Positions 35,872 through 43,565 of a stretch of DNA of 64,000 nucleotides are shown here, piece after piece; within the stretch, counting starts at the first letter, position 1, and each line of letters starts with the position of its first letter. Source of the DNA: Flavobacterium kayseriense. Lineage in GTDB: Bacteria; Bacteroidota; Bacteroidia; Flavobacteriales; Flavobacteriaceae. The stretch is taken from contig NZ_JACRUI010000004.1 in the NCBI RefSeq assembly GCF_014305095.1, forward strand, positions 186,001 through 250,000. Reading direction: 5' to 3'. A program made the translations under genes and the position numbers. Under the pieces are notes generated by a model. That model worked only from the letters and a program-made list of their open reading frames with translations. It was not told the origin of the DNA and searched no databases.

Positions 35872-36492
35872 CAGGCTGTGAAAAAACTCTTTTTTCCTTT
35901 GAATTTCCTCAAAAGCCATCGTTGCATACTTCAATATACCCACGCTAAGTAAGCTGTTTTAACAATAGATACACCTTTGGATTTAAACATCTGCATAGTA
36001 AATTCTATAGCTTCTAAAAAAGCAGCGACAAAACGAACGGGATTACCAAGGAAAATCATGTCTTCTAAACTCAAAATTCATTAAATTGACTCGTATTCCT
36101 GTGCTGTGTACTATCTTAAATGCACATCTTTCCTGCCTTTTATTTTAAAAAGATAGAGTATATTTGAAAGAAATAAACGGAAGTTTTTTCCTTTGAATTT
36201 CCTCAAAAGCCATCGTTGCATACTTCAATATACCCACGCTAAGTAAGCTGTTTTAACAATAGATACACCTTTGGATTTAAACATCTGCATAGTAAACTCT
36301 ATAGCTTCTAAAAAAGCAGCTACAAACGAACTAGATTACCAAGGAAAGTCAGGTCCTCTAAACTTGAAAACTCAGTAAATTGCCTCGTATTCCTGTGTTG
36401 TGTACTATCTTAAATGCACATCTTTCCTGCCTTTTATTTTGAGAAGATGCAGTATATTTGAAAGAACTAAATTGAAGTTTTTTCACAGACTG
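35872..36492. mobile_element. IS1182-derived short element, tandemly duplicated
   Basis: The left end CAGGCTGTGAAAAAAC and right end GTTTTTTCACAGACTG match the complete IS, with TSD ACGT on both sides. The interior keeps only sequence resembling the 5' part of the transposase gene (for example ACAAAACGAACGGGATTACC, compare ACAAAACGAACAGGATTGTT in the IS). The unit is present twice in tandem with a period of about 294 bp (CCTTTGAATTTCC at 35896 and at 36190), joined at a T6C run. No functional transposase remains; it is MITE-like and would need a helper. Confidence 0.85.
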
Positions 36493-36584
36493 ACGTTAGC
36501 AGAAATACGGCCAAAAACAAGGATATTTAGAATAAATTATACAACTCAAAATTGTTTTTATTACTTTTATAAAAAAATAGAAAA

Positions 36585-36887
36585 ATGAATTTAATTGAAA
36601 GTCATATAAACGACATTTTAAACTTATGTAAATCACATAAAGTAAAATCATTGTATGCTTTTGGTTCAGTTTTAACTGATAATTTTAATCCTGAAAGTGA
36701 CGTTGATTTAATCGTTGATTTCCAACAATTGGATGTCCTCGATTATGGAGATAACTATTATGATTTGAAATTTTCTTTGGAGAATATTTTTAAACGAAGT
36801 GTTGATTTACTTGAAGAAAAAGCTATTAAAAATCCTTTTTTTAGAAAAACTATAAATCAAAAAAAACAGTTGATTTATGGACAATAA
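36585..36887 (+). CDS. Cassette 6: MntA-type antitoxin (minimal nucleotidyltransferase)
   Basis: 100 residues with the nucleotidyltransferase motif YAFGSVLTDNFNPESDVDLI: G27-S28, then D39 and D41 as catalytic acids. Members of this class inactivate the partner HEPN ribonuclease by adding AMP to a tyrosine. The 3' end overlaps the HEPN gene by 11 bases, the usual arrangement for this pair. Cassettes with toxin-antitoxin pairs are well known to stabilise chromosomal integrons. An ATG-led frame just upstream (from 36400) lies largely in IS-derived DNA and is not a gene. Confidence 0.85.
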   Translation: MNLIESHINDILNLCKSHKVKSLYAFGSVLTDNFNPESDVDLIVDFQQLDVLDYGDNYYDLKFSLENIFKRSVDLLEEKAIKNPFFRKTINQKKQLIYGQ

Positions 36888-37215
36888 TATTAAAACTTGG
36901 CTTTACGATATTTTAAGCTCAATCAATGAAATAGAAAGCTATTTTATTGATACTCCTAAATTATTTGAGGTTTACCAAAATGATTTAAGAACAAAAAGAG
37001 CGGTTGAAAGAAACATCGAAATAATTGGAGAAGCCATGAATCGAATTCTGAAACTTGATAGCGAAATTATAATATCGAACTCAAGAAAAATTGTAGATGT
37101 TAGAAATAGAATTATTCACGGTTATGATTCAGTTTCTGATGATGTAATTTGGGGAATCGTGATTAAAAATTTACCCGTTTTACAAAAAGAGGTAGAAGAA
37201 TTACTTGGTGAATAA
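36877..37215 (+). CDS. Cassette 6: HepT-type HEPN ribonuclease toxin (DUF86)
   Basis: 112 residues, all-helical HEPN fold. The catalytic RX4HXY motif is present as RNRIIHGY (about 86-93): Arg and His for RNA cleavage, and Tyr as the target of AMPylation by the partner. The preceding helix carries KRAVERNIEIIGEAMNRI, typical of DUF86. It is translationally coupled to the antitoxin gene. Its likely role is cassette maintenance and possibly abortive phage defence. Confidence 0.87.
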   Translation: MDNNIKTWLYDILSSINEIESYFIDTPKLFEVYQNDLRTKRAVERNIEIIGEAMNRILKLDSEIIISNSRKIVDVRNRIIHGYDSVSDDVIWGIVIKNLPVLQKEVEELLGE

Positions 37216-37224
37216 ATGTACTTC

Positions 37225-37343
37225 TGCTAACCGCTATTTTCATCTAGCTGGAATTTAGTGGAATTATCCTTACGCATCAAGTTTTCGTTAAGCAGAAAAT
37301 TGAGCGGTTATGAACTTCCAGCCATCTCAAAGTGGCGAAACGT
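37225..37343 (+). repeat. attC-like site F, split by an IS-derived element
   Basis: The left 119 bases; R' resumes at 37671 (AAGTTAGTA). The interior matches A/C/D with small changes (ATCCTTACGCATC, TTAAGCAGAAAAT). R'' TGCTAAC, extended to TTCTGCTAAC at 37222, is complementary to GTTAGCAGAA at 36495-36504. It is the last recognisable attC of the array. Confidence 0.83.
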
Positions 37344-37670
37344 CAGGCTGTGAAAAAACTCTTTTTCCCTTTGAATTCCCTCAAAAGCCATCGTTGCATA
37401 CTTCAATATACCCACACTAAGTAAGCTGTTTTAACAATAGATACACCTTTGGATTTAAAAATCTGCATAGTAAATTCTATAGCTTCTAAAAAAGTAGCTA
37501 CAACATAAACGGGATTACCTAGGAAAATCATGTCTTCTAAACTCAAAATTCATTAATTTGACTCGTATTCCTGTGCTGTGTACTATCTTAAATGCACATC
37601 TTTCCTGCCTTTTATTTTGAGAAGATGCAGTATATTTGAAAGAAATAAATAGTAGTTATTTCGAAGACTG
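37344..37670. mobile_element. IS1182-derived short element, single copy
   Basis: 327 bp: the same MITE-like unit as at 35.9 kb, once. The left end CAGGCTGTGAAAAAAC is intact; the right end is eroded (GTTATTTCGAAGACTG). The target duplication is ACGT on the left and AAGT on the right, so one base has changed. The decay suggests it is older than the other two insertions. Confidence 0.8.
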
Positions 37671-37758
37671 AAGTTAGTAGCAGCCTTGTGACGGAAATAA
37701 TCATTGATAACGCTAGCAACACGTAACGATTTAGACAAACAAATAAAAACCAAAGTAA

Positions 37759-38085
37759 ATGAATTGGATAATTTTAGTAATAGCAGGTTTATTTGAAGTA
37801 GCCTTCGCTTTCTGTTTAGGTAAAGCAAAAGAAACTACTGGAACCGAAATGTACTTATGGTACGTAGGATTTCTTATAACTCTTGTGGTAAGTATGACAC
37901 TTTTAATCAAAGCTACGCAAGTGCTACCAATAGGTACTGCTTATGCCGTGTGGACAGGAGTTGGAGCTGTTGGAACAGTTTTAGTAGGGATTTTGGTATT
38001 TAAAGAACCAGCAACTTTTCTGCGACTTTTTTTTATTACTACATTAATAGGTTCTATTATAGGACTAAAAGTAGTTTCTCACTAA
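37759..38085 (+). CDS. SMR family efflux protein (SugE/Gdx-like)
   Basis: 108 residues, four membrane helices, with the conserved Glu in helix 1 (VIAGLFEVAFAFCLGKAK) and the GTAYAVWTGVGAVGT loop. The helix-1 sequence is closer to the Gdx (SugE) guanidinium exporters than to EmrE/Qac, but substrate assignment needs alignment. It lies 80 bases after the last cassette boundary (37673). It may be the cargo of a seventh cassette whose attC is lost, or the first chromosomal gene to the right. Confidence 0.85.
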   Translation: MNWIILVIAGLFEVAFAFCLGKAKETTGTEMYLWYVGFLITLVVSMTLLIKATQVLPIGTAYAVWTGVGAVGTVLVGILVFKEPATFLRLFFITTLIGSIIGLKVVSH

Positions 38086-38489
38086 TAAATAGTAGAGCAA
38101 ACCATTTTATTTAGTAAATGATAAACAGACTTAAGTGATGAGAAAGCTACGATACTGCTGATTAACAACACAACAGTAGTCACTAGCAGCACCAATACTA
38201 AGTTGCCAGTCAACTTGTTCAATGAGGTTTTGTGCTATATTTCAATTTCACTTCTAGTAGACCGTTTAGTGCTTCGAAAACACTAATTTCTTGAAACTTA
38301 AAAAAGTCAGGCTGAGAAAAAACGATGTTTTTCACTAAATTACAACAAAATTCACTGTTGTATATTTCAAGACAAGTGGTCATAAAGGTTGTTTCTTGGG
38401 TGCAATTGCTAAGTCTAAGCGTAATTAGGCTTTTTAAAACCAAAAACAATTCTTAAGGCAAGGACAATAATTAAGAAAAAACAAACGAG
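38086..38489. other. Intergenic stretch with an IS-end remnant
   Basis: About 400 bases without a gene. At 38308-38323, CAGGCTGAGAAAAAAC differs in one base from the left terminal repeat of the IS1182-type element. No right end or target duplication is found, so this is probably a decayed insertion. No attC-like palindrome was found here. Confidence 0.5.
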
Positions 38490-39026
38490 ATGCTAACCGA
38501 TTTTCCTACCATAAAAACAGAAAGACTTTTACTTAGACAATTTGTTCAAAGCGACATTGAAAATGTGTTCAAAGGACTTTCTCACCCAGACATTATTAAA
38601 TATTACGGTGTGAGTTATCAAACAGTAGAAGAAACTAAAGCGCAGATGAATTTCTTTGCTGACCTTGAAAAAGAGGAAACCGGACTTTGGTGGGCTATTT
38701 GTTCTTTAGACAATCAAATATTTTATGGCGCAGGTGGATTAAATAATTTAAATAAAGAACATAAAAAAGCAGAAATTGGTTTTTGGTTGCTAGTAGATTT
38801 TTGGGGAAAAGGGATAATGACCGAAGCCATGCCACTCCTATGTGATTATGGATTTAACACACTAGGAATACATCGAATTGAAGGAATAGTAGAAACCGAA
38901 AACACAAATTGTAAAAAAGCATTAGCTAAACTAAACTTTGATCATGAAGGAACGATGAGAGAATGTGAAATCAAAGACGGAAAATTTATAAGTTTAGACA
39001 TTTACGCAAAACTGAATACTAAATAA
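38490..39026 (+). CDS. GNAT family N-acetyltransferase (RimJ/RimL-like)
   Basis: 178 residues, starting MLTDFPTIKTERLLLRQF, the typical RimJ/RimL opening. The acetyl-CoA segment is AEIGFWLLVDFWGKGIMTEA, followed by IEGIVETENTNCKKALAKLNF. It may acetylate a protein N-terminus, an aminoglycoside-like or another small molecule. It is close to the end of the cassette array, but no attC follows, so cassette origin is unproven. Confidence 0.87.
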   Translation: MLTDFPTIKTERLLLRQFVQSDIENVFKGLSHPDIIKYYGVSYQTVEETKAQMNFFADLEKEETGLWWAICSLDNQIFYGAGGLNNLNKEHKKAEIGFWLLVDFWGKGIMTEAMPLLCDYGFNTLGIHRIEGIVETENTNCKKALAKLNFDHEGTMRECEIKDGKFISLDIYAKLNTK

Positions 39027-39579
39027 AATTACAACCTAAAAACATTCGCAGAGCTTACTAATTATAACAAGTTTGCTACTACTTTTAAATTCAGTTTCCA
39101 AATCAAAGGATGTGCTACAATACAGTTTTCTGCTATAAAACCCAAAACTTCGCCAGCGCCAAGACAGTAAACTGCTAAAAAAAGCCTTGACTTTTAAGTG
39201 CTTGTTGCGTCGTGGATTAATCCAAATCAAGACTCAGCTACCTATCTAGTTTTTGCAAGGAAAATCATTTAGAGTCTAATTCGTGGCAGCTTTACTTACA
39301 TCTCTTTAATTGAATAGGAGTTTGATTTAAACACAGCAGTAATTAATTCCGATGCTAAATTTTAAAGGTTTCTGTATATTCGCTTTCAGTACAAAATCAA
39401 TTTTGTTTTTTATTACAGCTTTCATTAATTGTAGAAGCAAACCAACAACAAAGCCAATCTTCTATTTACTAAAAATAAATATGCTATTTTTGAAAAAAGG
39501 TGGTGAGCACTTTTTTAGCACCTCAATTAAAACACAGACCACATCTGTGGTTTTGTAACTACTGAATAACAATACAAAA
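39027..39579. other. Intergenic stretch, no gene recognised
   Basis: About 550 bases. Short frames on both strands lack coding character. A small hairpin ACCACATCTGTGGT lies at about 39537-39551, before nhaA. Possibly degenerate sequence at the border of the array. Confidence 0.4.
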
Positions 39580-40746
39580 ATGAAAGCAACTAAACTCTTT
39601 AAGGAATTTTTTGAAAGCGAAAAGGCGGGTGGTCTTGTTTTAATCGCCTGTACTGTGGTATCCCTTGCATTAGCTAACTCAAATATAGGTTCCGACTATC
39701 AAGGCTTTTTCCAAAATAAATTAGTTGGTTTATCGATAGAACACTGGATAAATGATGGTTTAATGGCCATATTCTTTTTACTAATTGGTTTAGAATTAGA
39801 AAGAGAAATATATAAGGGAGAACTTTCTAATATCAAAGAAGCCTTATTTCCCATATTTGGAGCTGTTGGAGGATTACTAGTTCCTGCTGGAATTTATTTC
39901 TTCTTCAATTATGGCACGTCAACGCAATCAGGAATCGGAATTCCAATGGCAACTGATATCGCATTTGCATTGGGAATTTTATCTCTTTTGGGAAACAGAG
40001 TACCACTCTCACTAAAAGTATTCTTGACAGCGCTGGCCATTATAGATGATTTATTTGCCATCATTATAATCGCTGTTTTTTATACAAAGACCTTAATTTT
40101 TGTAAATCTATTTATAGCCTTAGGTATTTTTGCCTTACTTCTACTTTTCAATAGAATGAAAATTAATAATCTTGCCGTGTATTTAATTGGTGGAGCAGCA
40201 ATGTGGTACTTTATGCTGAATTCGGGTGTTCATGCAACAATTACTGGTGTTTTACTAGCATTTGCTATTCCTTTTCAAAATGGAGACGAAAAATCAATTT
40301 CGTATGCTTTGCAACACTTTTTACATAAGCCGGTTGCTTTTGTTATTTTACCCATATTTGCGTTAGCAAACACCGCAATTATTTTTGGTGGAGATATTGC
40401 ACAAACATTATCCGAGAGTTATAGTTTAGGGATTTCTATGGGATTAGTTGTTGGTAAGCCATTGGGCATCTTCATCGTTACTTTTTTAGCAGTTACATTT
40501 GGGATTTGTAAACTTCCAAAAAATCTAAATTGGAAATCTATTTTTGGCGTAGGTTTATTGGGTGGTATCGGATTTACGATGTCTATATTTATTACATTAT
40601 TAGCGTTTGAGGATCAGAATATAATCAATAATTCAAAATTAGTAATCCTCCTAGCCTCTTTAACTGCAGGACTTTTAGGCTTTTTTACATTAAAATTATC
40701 TTTAAAACCTTTTACCAACTTAGAAAACGAAGAAGAAGTAAATTGA
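39580..40746 (+). CDS. nhaA: Na+/H+ antiporter NhaA
   Basis: 388 residues with about 12 membrane segments. The ion-binding Asp pair is in LAIIDDLFAIIIIAVFY, the unwound helix region is MATDIAFALGILSLLG, and the N-terminal FFESEKAGGLVLIACTVVSL and LEREIYKGEL are typical of NhaA. It exports Na+ in exchange for protons at alkaline pH. It is monocistronic. Confidence 0.93.
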   Translation: MKATKLFKEFFESEKAGGLVLIACTVVSLALANSNIGSDYQGFFQNKLVGLSIEHWINDGLMAIFFLLIGLELEREIYKGELSNIKEALFPIFGAVGGLLVPAGIYFFFNYGTSTQSGIGIPMATDIAFALGILSLLGNRVPLSLKVFLTALAIIDDLFAIIIIAVFYTKTLIFVNLFIALGIFALLLLFNRMKINNLAVYLIGGAAMWYFMLNSGVHATITGVLLAFAIPFQNGDEKSISYALQHFLHKPVAFVILPIFALANTAIIFGGDIAQTLSESYSLGISMGLVVGKPLGIFIVTFLAVTFGICKLPKNLNWKSIFGVGLLGGIGFTMSIFITLLAFEDQNIINNSKLVILLASLTAGLLGFFTLKLSLKPFTNLENEEEVN

Positions 40747-41338
40747 TAAGTACTAATAGTTGTCCGTGCTGCTCTATGGCTGTTACAATCATCTACTCTC
40801 ATGCGGTATTTTGTTCTAGCTGTAAGAATTTGCGTTGAAGCTGAATGTAGAATCCCTATTTTGAATTTAAAGCAGCTCACCTTCTTATCCCCAGTTATGT
40901 ACCTATTTATACGGTTTGTCATCTAGTTCCAACAAGCTCAAACAATGCTAGCACTTCAAAATTAAATTATTCATTTTCTGTAGCTGCCGATAAGAACCAG
41001 AATACTTGTTATGAATATAACGCACACTAGTACTTCTTTATGAGAATATCCTCTTTTGAATTTGTTCAAAGACCAAGGTGGAAGGCAGATGAACTTTCTT
41101 TTATTGCAGGACTAACACCAATTCCAATACATCAAATAGAAGCAAATTGCTGAAGTATTTAAAAAATGTATCAATCACAATTTATTGTAGTTATTGATCG
41201 CTTTGTGAACTCTTGATTCTTATTTGGTATCTCTTCCTAAAATAGTATAATAAATCTATAAATCTCACCTTTTTACATGGGGCAAAAGGATAAAACTTTG
41301 TAACTTTGAATCTTCAAAACTTTGAACCTCAAACACTA
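40747..41338. other. Intergenic stretch with a short remnant frame
   Basis: About 590 bases between nhaA and murQ. A 37-codon frame from 41040 (MRISSFEFVQRPRWKADELS...) has no recognised relatives and may be a gene fragment. The right end carries repeated AACTTTG motifs before murQ. Confidence 0.4.
41301..41308 (+). promoter_or_regulatory. Possible -7 promoter element of murQ (TAACTTTG)
   Basis: It matches TAnnTTTG, 30 bases before the murQ start. The neighbouring AACTTTG copies make the exact element ambiguous. Confidence 0.4.
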
Positions 41339-42154
41339 ATGGCATTCACAAAAACTACCGAGCAACCGTCTAAATATGAGCATCTTGAAAAAATGTCAGT
41401 ACATGAATTACTGATCAATATTAATCAAGAGGACCAGACCGTTCCGCTTGCTGTAGAAAAAGCATTACCGCAAATAGAGATTTTAATAGCACAAGTGGTA
41501 ACTAAAATGAAAAAAGGAGGTCGCTTATTTTACATTGGAGCAGGTACATCCGGTCGTTTAGGTGTCGTCGATGCTTCTGAATGCCCTCCTACTTTTGGCG
41601 TACCTTTTGACCTCGTCAATGGTATTATTGCAGGTGGAGATGCAGCGATTCGTAAAGCTGTAGAAAACGCCGAGGACGATGCAACTCAAGCTTGGTTAGA
41701 CCTAAAAGAATACCAGATCAATTCGGACGATGTTGTAATAGGAATTGCAGCCTCAGGAACAACACCTTATGTGATAGGTGGGTTACAAATGTGCAATGAG
41801 AATAACATTATCACAGGAAGCATCTCGTGCAACGCTGATAGTCCGCTTTCGCAAACGGCACAATTCCCAATTGATGTGGTTGTAGGACCTGAATTTGTAA
41901 CTGGAAGTTCTAGAATGAAAGCAGGAACGGCGCAAAAATTGGTTTTGAATATGATATCGACCGCGACTATGATCCAACTAGGAAAAGTAAAAGGCAATAA
42001 AATGGTCGATATGCAATTGAGTAATAGCAAACTTGTAGATCGGGGAGTAAAAATGATCATGGACGAAATTCCTGTGAATTATGAAGCAGCAGCTATTTTA
42101 TTAGCAACCCACGGAAGTGTGCGTAAAGCAGTTAATTTTTATCAAAACCAGTAA
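41339..42154 (+). CDS. murQ: N-acetylmuramic acid 6-phosphate etherase
   Basis: The start is chosen at MAFTKTTEQPSKYEHLEKMS; an in-frame start 33 bases upstream would only add an atypical leader. 271 residues with a SIS domain: FYIGAGTSGRLGVVDASECPPTFG, AASGTTPYVIGGL and GSSRMKAGTAQK are the hallmark segments. It cleaves the lactyl ether of MurNAc-6-phosphate to GlcNAc-6-phosphate in cell-wall recycling. It is followed by a small gene cluster on the same strand. Confidence 0.93.
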   Translation: MAFTKTTEQPSKYEHLEKMSVHELLININQEDQTVPLAVEKALPQIEILIAQVVTKMKKGGRLFYIGAGTSGRLGVVDASECPPTFGVPFDLVNGIIAGGDAAIRKAVENAEDDATQAWLDLKEYQINSDDVVIGIAASGTTPYVIGGLQMCNENNIITGSISCNADSPLSQTAQFPIDVVVGPEFVTGSSRMKAGTAQKLVLNMISTATMIQLGKVKGNKMVDMQLSNSKLVDRGVKMIMDEIPVNYEAAAILLATHGSVRKAVNFYQNQ

Positions 42155-42187
42155 ACCAGATATAAAAATACAGTAAAATTATACCAT

Positions 42188-42655
42188 ATGAAATCAAAAT
42201 TAATGACCTTGTTCTTTATTCTTGTTAGCTCACTTGCTTTTTGTCAGCAACTAACCTATAAAAAAGGGCGCGTGTATGATGAAAATAATAGCAAGCTAAC
42301 TAACAACCAGGTAAAAGAGTTGCTTAGTACTAAACCAGAGCTATTGGCGAGTTACAGTGCAGGTCAAACCAAATCAGCTGTTGGAGGATTTCTTTTAGGT
42401 TTTGGAACTGGTTTTATTATTACCGACTTAGTCACCGGATTATCTCAGGATAAAGTTTACCCATCAGCTTTAACCATTGTGGGTTTAGCATCTGCTGTTA
42501 TTTCTATTCCAGTCCTTATTGGTCACTCTAAAAAAACAAAAACAGCCATTGATGGATACAATGAAACTATCACAACTAGGAAAGTAGGTTTCCAAATTGA
42601 AAAAATAAATATTCTCTCCAGCAAAAATGGAATAGGAATGCAACTATCATTTTAA
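42188..42655 (+). CDS. Hypothetical exported protein
   Basis: 155 residues with a signal peptide (MKSKLMTLFFILVSSLAFCQ) and two glycine-rich hydrophobic segments (GGFLLGFGTGFIITDLV and ALTIVGLASAVISIPVLIG). It looks like a small membrane-associated protein. It sits between murQ and DUF6095 with short gaps. Family not recognised. Confidence 0.6.
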   Translation: MKSKLMTLFFILVSSLAFCQQLTYKKGRVYDENNSKLTNNQVKELLSTKPELLASYSAGQTKSAVGGFLLGFGTGFIITDLVTGLSQDKVYPSALTIVGLASAVISIPVLIGHSKKTKTAIDGYNETITTRKVGFQIEKINILSSKNGIGMQLSF

Positions 42656-42657
42656 AA

Positions 42658-42879
42658 ATGGGAACTAATAAAGAATTATTATCCAAAGGAATAAAGTATT
42701 TAGCTGGAGCGTTACCTCTATTATTTATAGGTCCGTCGCTGATTTACAATGCTTTTATGAACCAACAGAATGTGTGGCATTACTTAATTTTGGCAATAGG
42801 AATAGGCGCTTGTTTAGGAGCGATGTATTTGATGTACAAAGGACTAAAAATAATCATGCAAAGTTTATTTAACGACTAA
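42658..42879 (+). CDS. DUF6095 family small membrane protein
   Basis: 73 residues, two membrane segments (GALPLLFIGPSLIYNAF and YLILAIGIGACLGAMYLMY). I recognise it as the flavobacterial DUF6095 family of unknown function. It starts 2 bases after the preceding stop and overlaps the next start codon by one base, so it belongs to a short operon. Confidence 0.72.
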   Translation: MGTNKELLSKGIKYLAGALPLLFIGPSLIYNAFMNQQNVWHYLILAIGIGACLGAMYLMYKGLKIIMQSLFND

Positions 42880-43451
42880 TGGAAGAGCTTATTCACATTC
42901 AAAAAACGTTTGATAAAGTCGTTTTTATTGATAAGAAAGTCAGTAACAGAGAATTTGAAGACTGTGTTTTCAAAAACTGTGATTTCTCGAATAGTGATTT
43001 TTCGAACAATAGTTTTATGGATTGTGAGTTTATAGATTGCAATCTTTCTATGACTCAATTAAAAAACACAAGTTTAAAAACGATTCGTTTTTTGAATTGC
43101 AAATTGCTTGGTATTGAATTTTCCAGTTGTGCTGATTTTATGTTTGGAGTGAGTTTTAACGATTGCACTCTCGACTATTCGTCCTTTGCTAATAAAAAAA
43201 TGCCTAAAACAACCTTTACTTCTTGTTCTTTGAAGGAGGTAAGTTTTATAGGAACGAACTTATCCAATTCCTTGTTTGAGAACTGTAATTTAGAAAATGC
43301 TATTTTTAATGATACGCAATTAAAAGAAGTCAATTTCTTGACGGCTTACAATTACAAGATTGATCCCGAATTTAATCCGATGCGAAAAGCAAAATTTTCG
43401 ACAGAAGGAATTCCAGGATTGCTCGATAAATACGATATTAAAATTCAGTGA
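42879..43451 (+). CDS. Pentapeptide-repeat protein
   Basis: 190 residues with about twenty A(D/N)LXX-like pentapeptides in their phenylalanine/cysteine variant (FEDCVFKNCDFSNSDFSNNS and similar), which form a right-handed quadrilateral beta-helix. Some family members protect gyrase (Qnr-like); this one shows no specific sign of that. The ATG overlaps the stop of DUF6095 (TAATG). Confidence 0.82.
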   Translation: MEELIHIQKTFDKVVFIDKKVSNREFEDCVFKNCDFSNSDFSNNSFMDCEFIDCNLSMTQLKNTSLKTIRFLNCKLLGIEFSSCADFMFGVSFNDCTLDYSSFANKKMPKTTFTSCSLKEVSFIGTNLSNSLFENCNLENAIFNDTQLKEVNFLTAYNYKIDPEFNPMRKAKFSTEGIPGLLDKYDIKIQ

Positions 43452-43478
43452 AAATTAGAATAACGATTATAAACTAGC

Positions 43479-43546
43479 CCTGCTATTCGTTTCAATCTTT
43501 TTATCCTGATTTTTATCAGGATAAAAAGATTGAAACGAATAGCAGG
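43479..43546. repeat. Perfect 32-bp inverted repeat (flavobacterial intergenic family)
   Basis: The arm 43479-43510 begins CCTGCTATTCGTTTCAATC and its exact complement at 43515-43546 ends GATTGAAACGAATAGCAGG, with a 4-base TTTT loop. The half AAAAAGATTGAAACGAATAGC also occurs in the repeat at 58.0 kb. It is a strong hairpin between two + strand genes and could act as terminator or RNA stabiliser, although it lacks a T-run. Confidence 0.85.
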
Positions 43547-43565
43547 ATTAAGCTTCAAAAAAAAA

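Larger units (their letters stand above)
25604..37679 (+). mobile_element. Integron-like gene-cassette array without integrase (CALIN)
   Basis: Six cassettes in one orientation, each closed by an attC-like palindrome. The boundaries (G of G^TT) are at 25604, 26264, 29449, 30544/32268, 33491, 35870/36495 and 37342/37673, where the paired numbers flank inserted IS elements. For each cassette the opening bases are the reverse complement of the bases that start its attC: GTTGGCA/TGCCAAC, GTTACCTGC/GCAGGTAAC, GTTACAGGC/GCCTGTAAC, GTTACCAGC/GCTGGTAAC, GTTATGGGC/GCCCATAAC and GTTAGCAGAA/TTCTGCTAAC. This is expected only if each unit was once a circle whose recombination site was split on integration. 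No tyrosine recombinase is encoded in the window, so the enzyme acts in trans, lies elsewhere or has been lost. Confidence 0.85.

Noticed and set aside
36400..36588. 62-codon ATG-led open frame
   Set aside because: It lies mostly inside the IS-derived element and crosses the cassette boundary; composition is not coding-like.
26147..37343. The recurrent GTGGAATTATCGTTTCGCA elements could be taken for CRISPR repeats or REP sequences
   Set aside because: Spacing is 1-3 kb with genes between, copies are long imperfect palindromes, and their ends co-vary with the start of the same unit, which fits attC and not CRISPR or REP.
39352..39558. 68-codon ATG-led open frame before nhaA
   Set aside because: No recognisable domain and unusual composition; probably chance.
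41040..41153. 37-codon frame MRISSFEFVQRPRWKADELS...
   Set aside because: Too short and without relatives known to me; noted only as a possible gene remnant.
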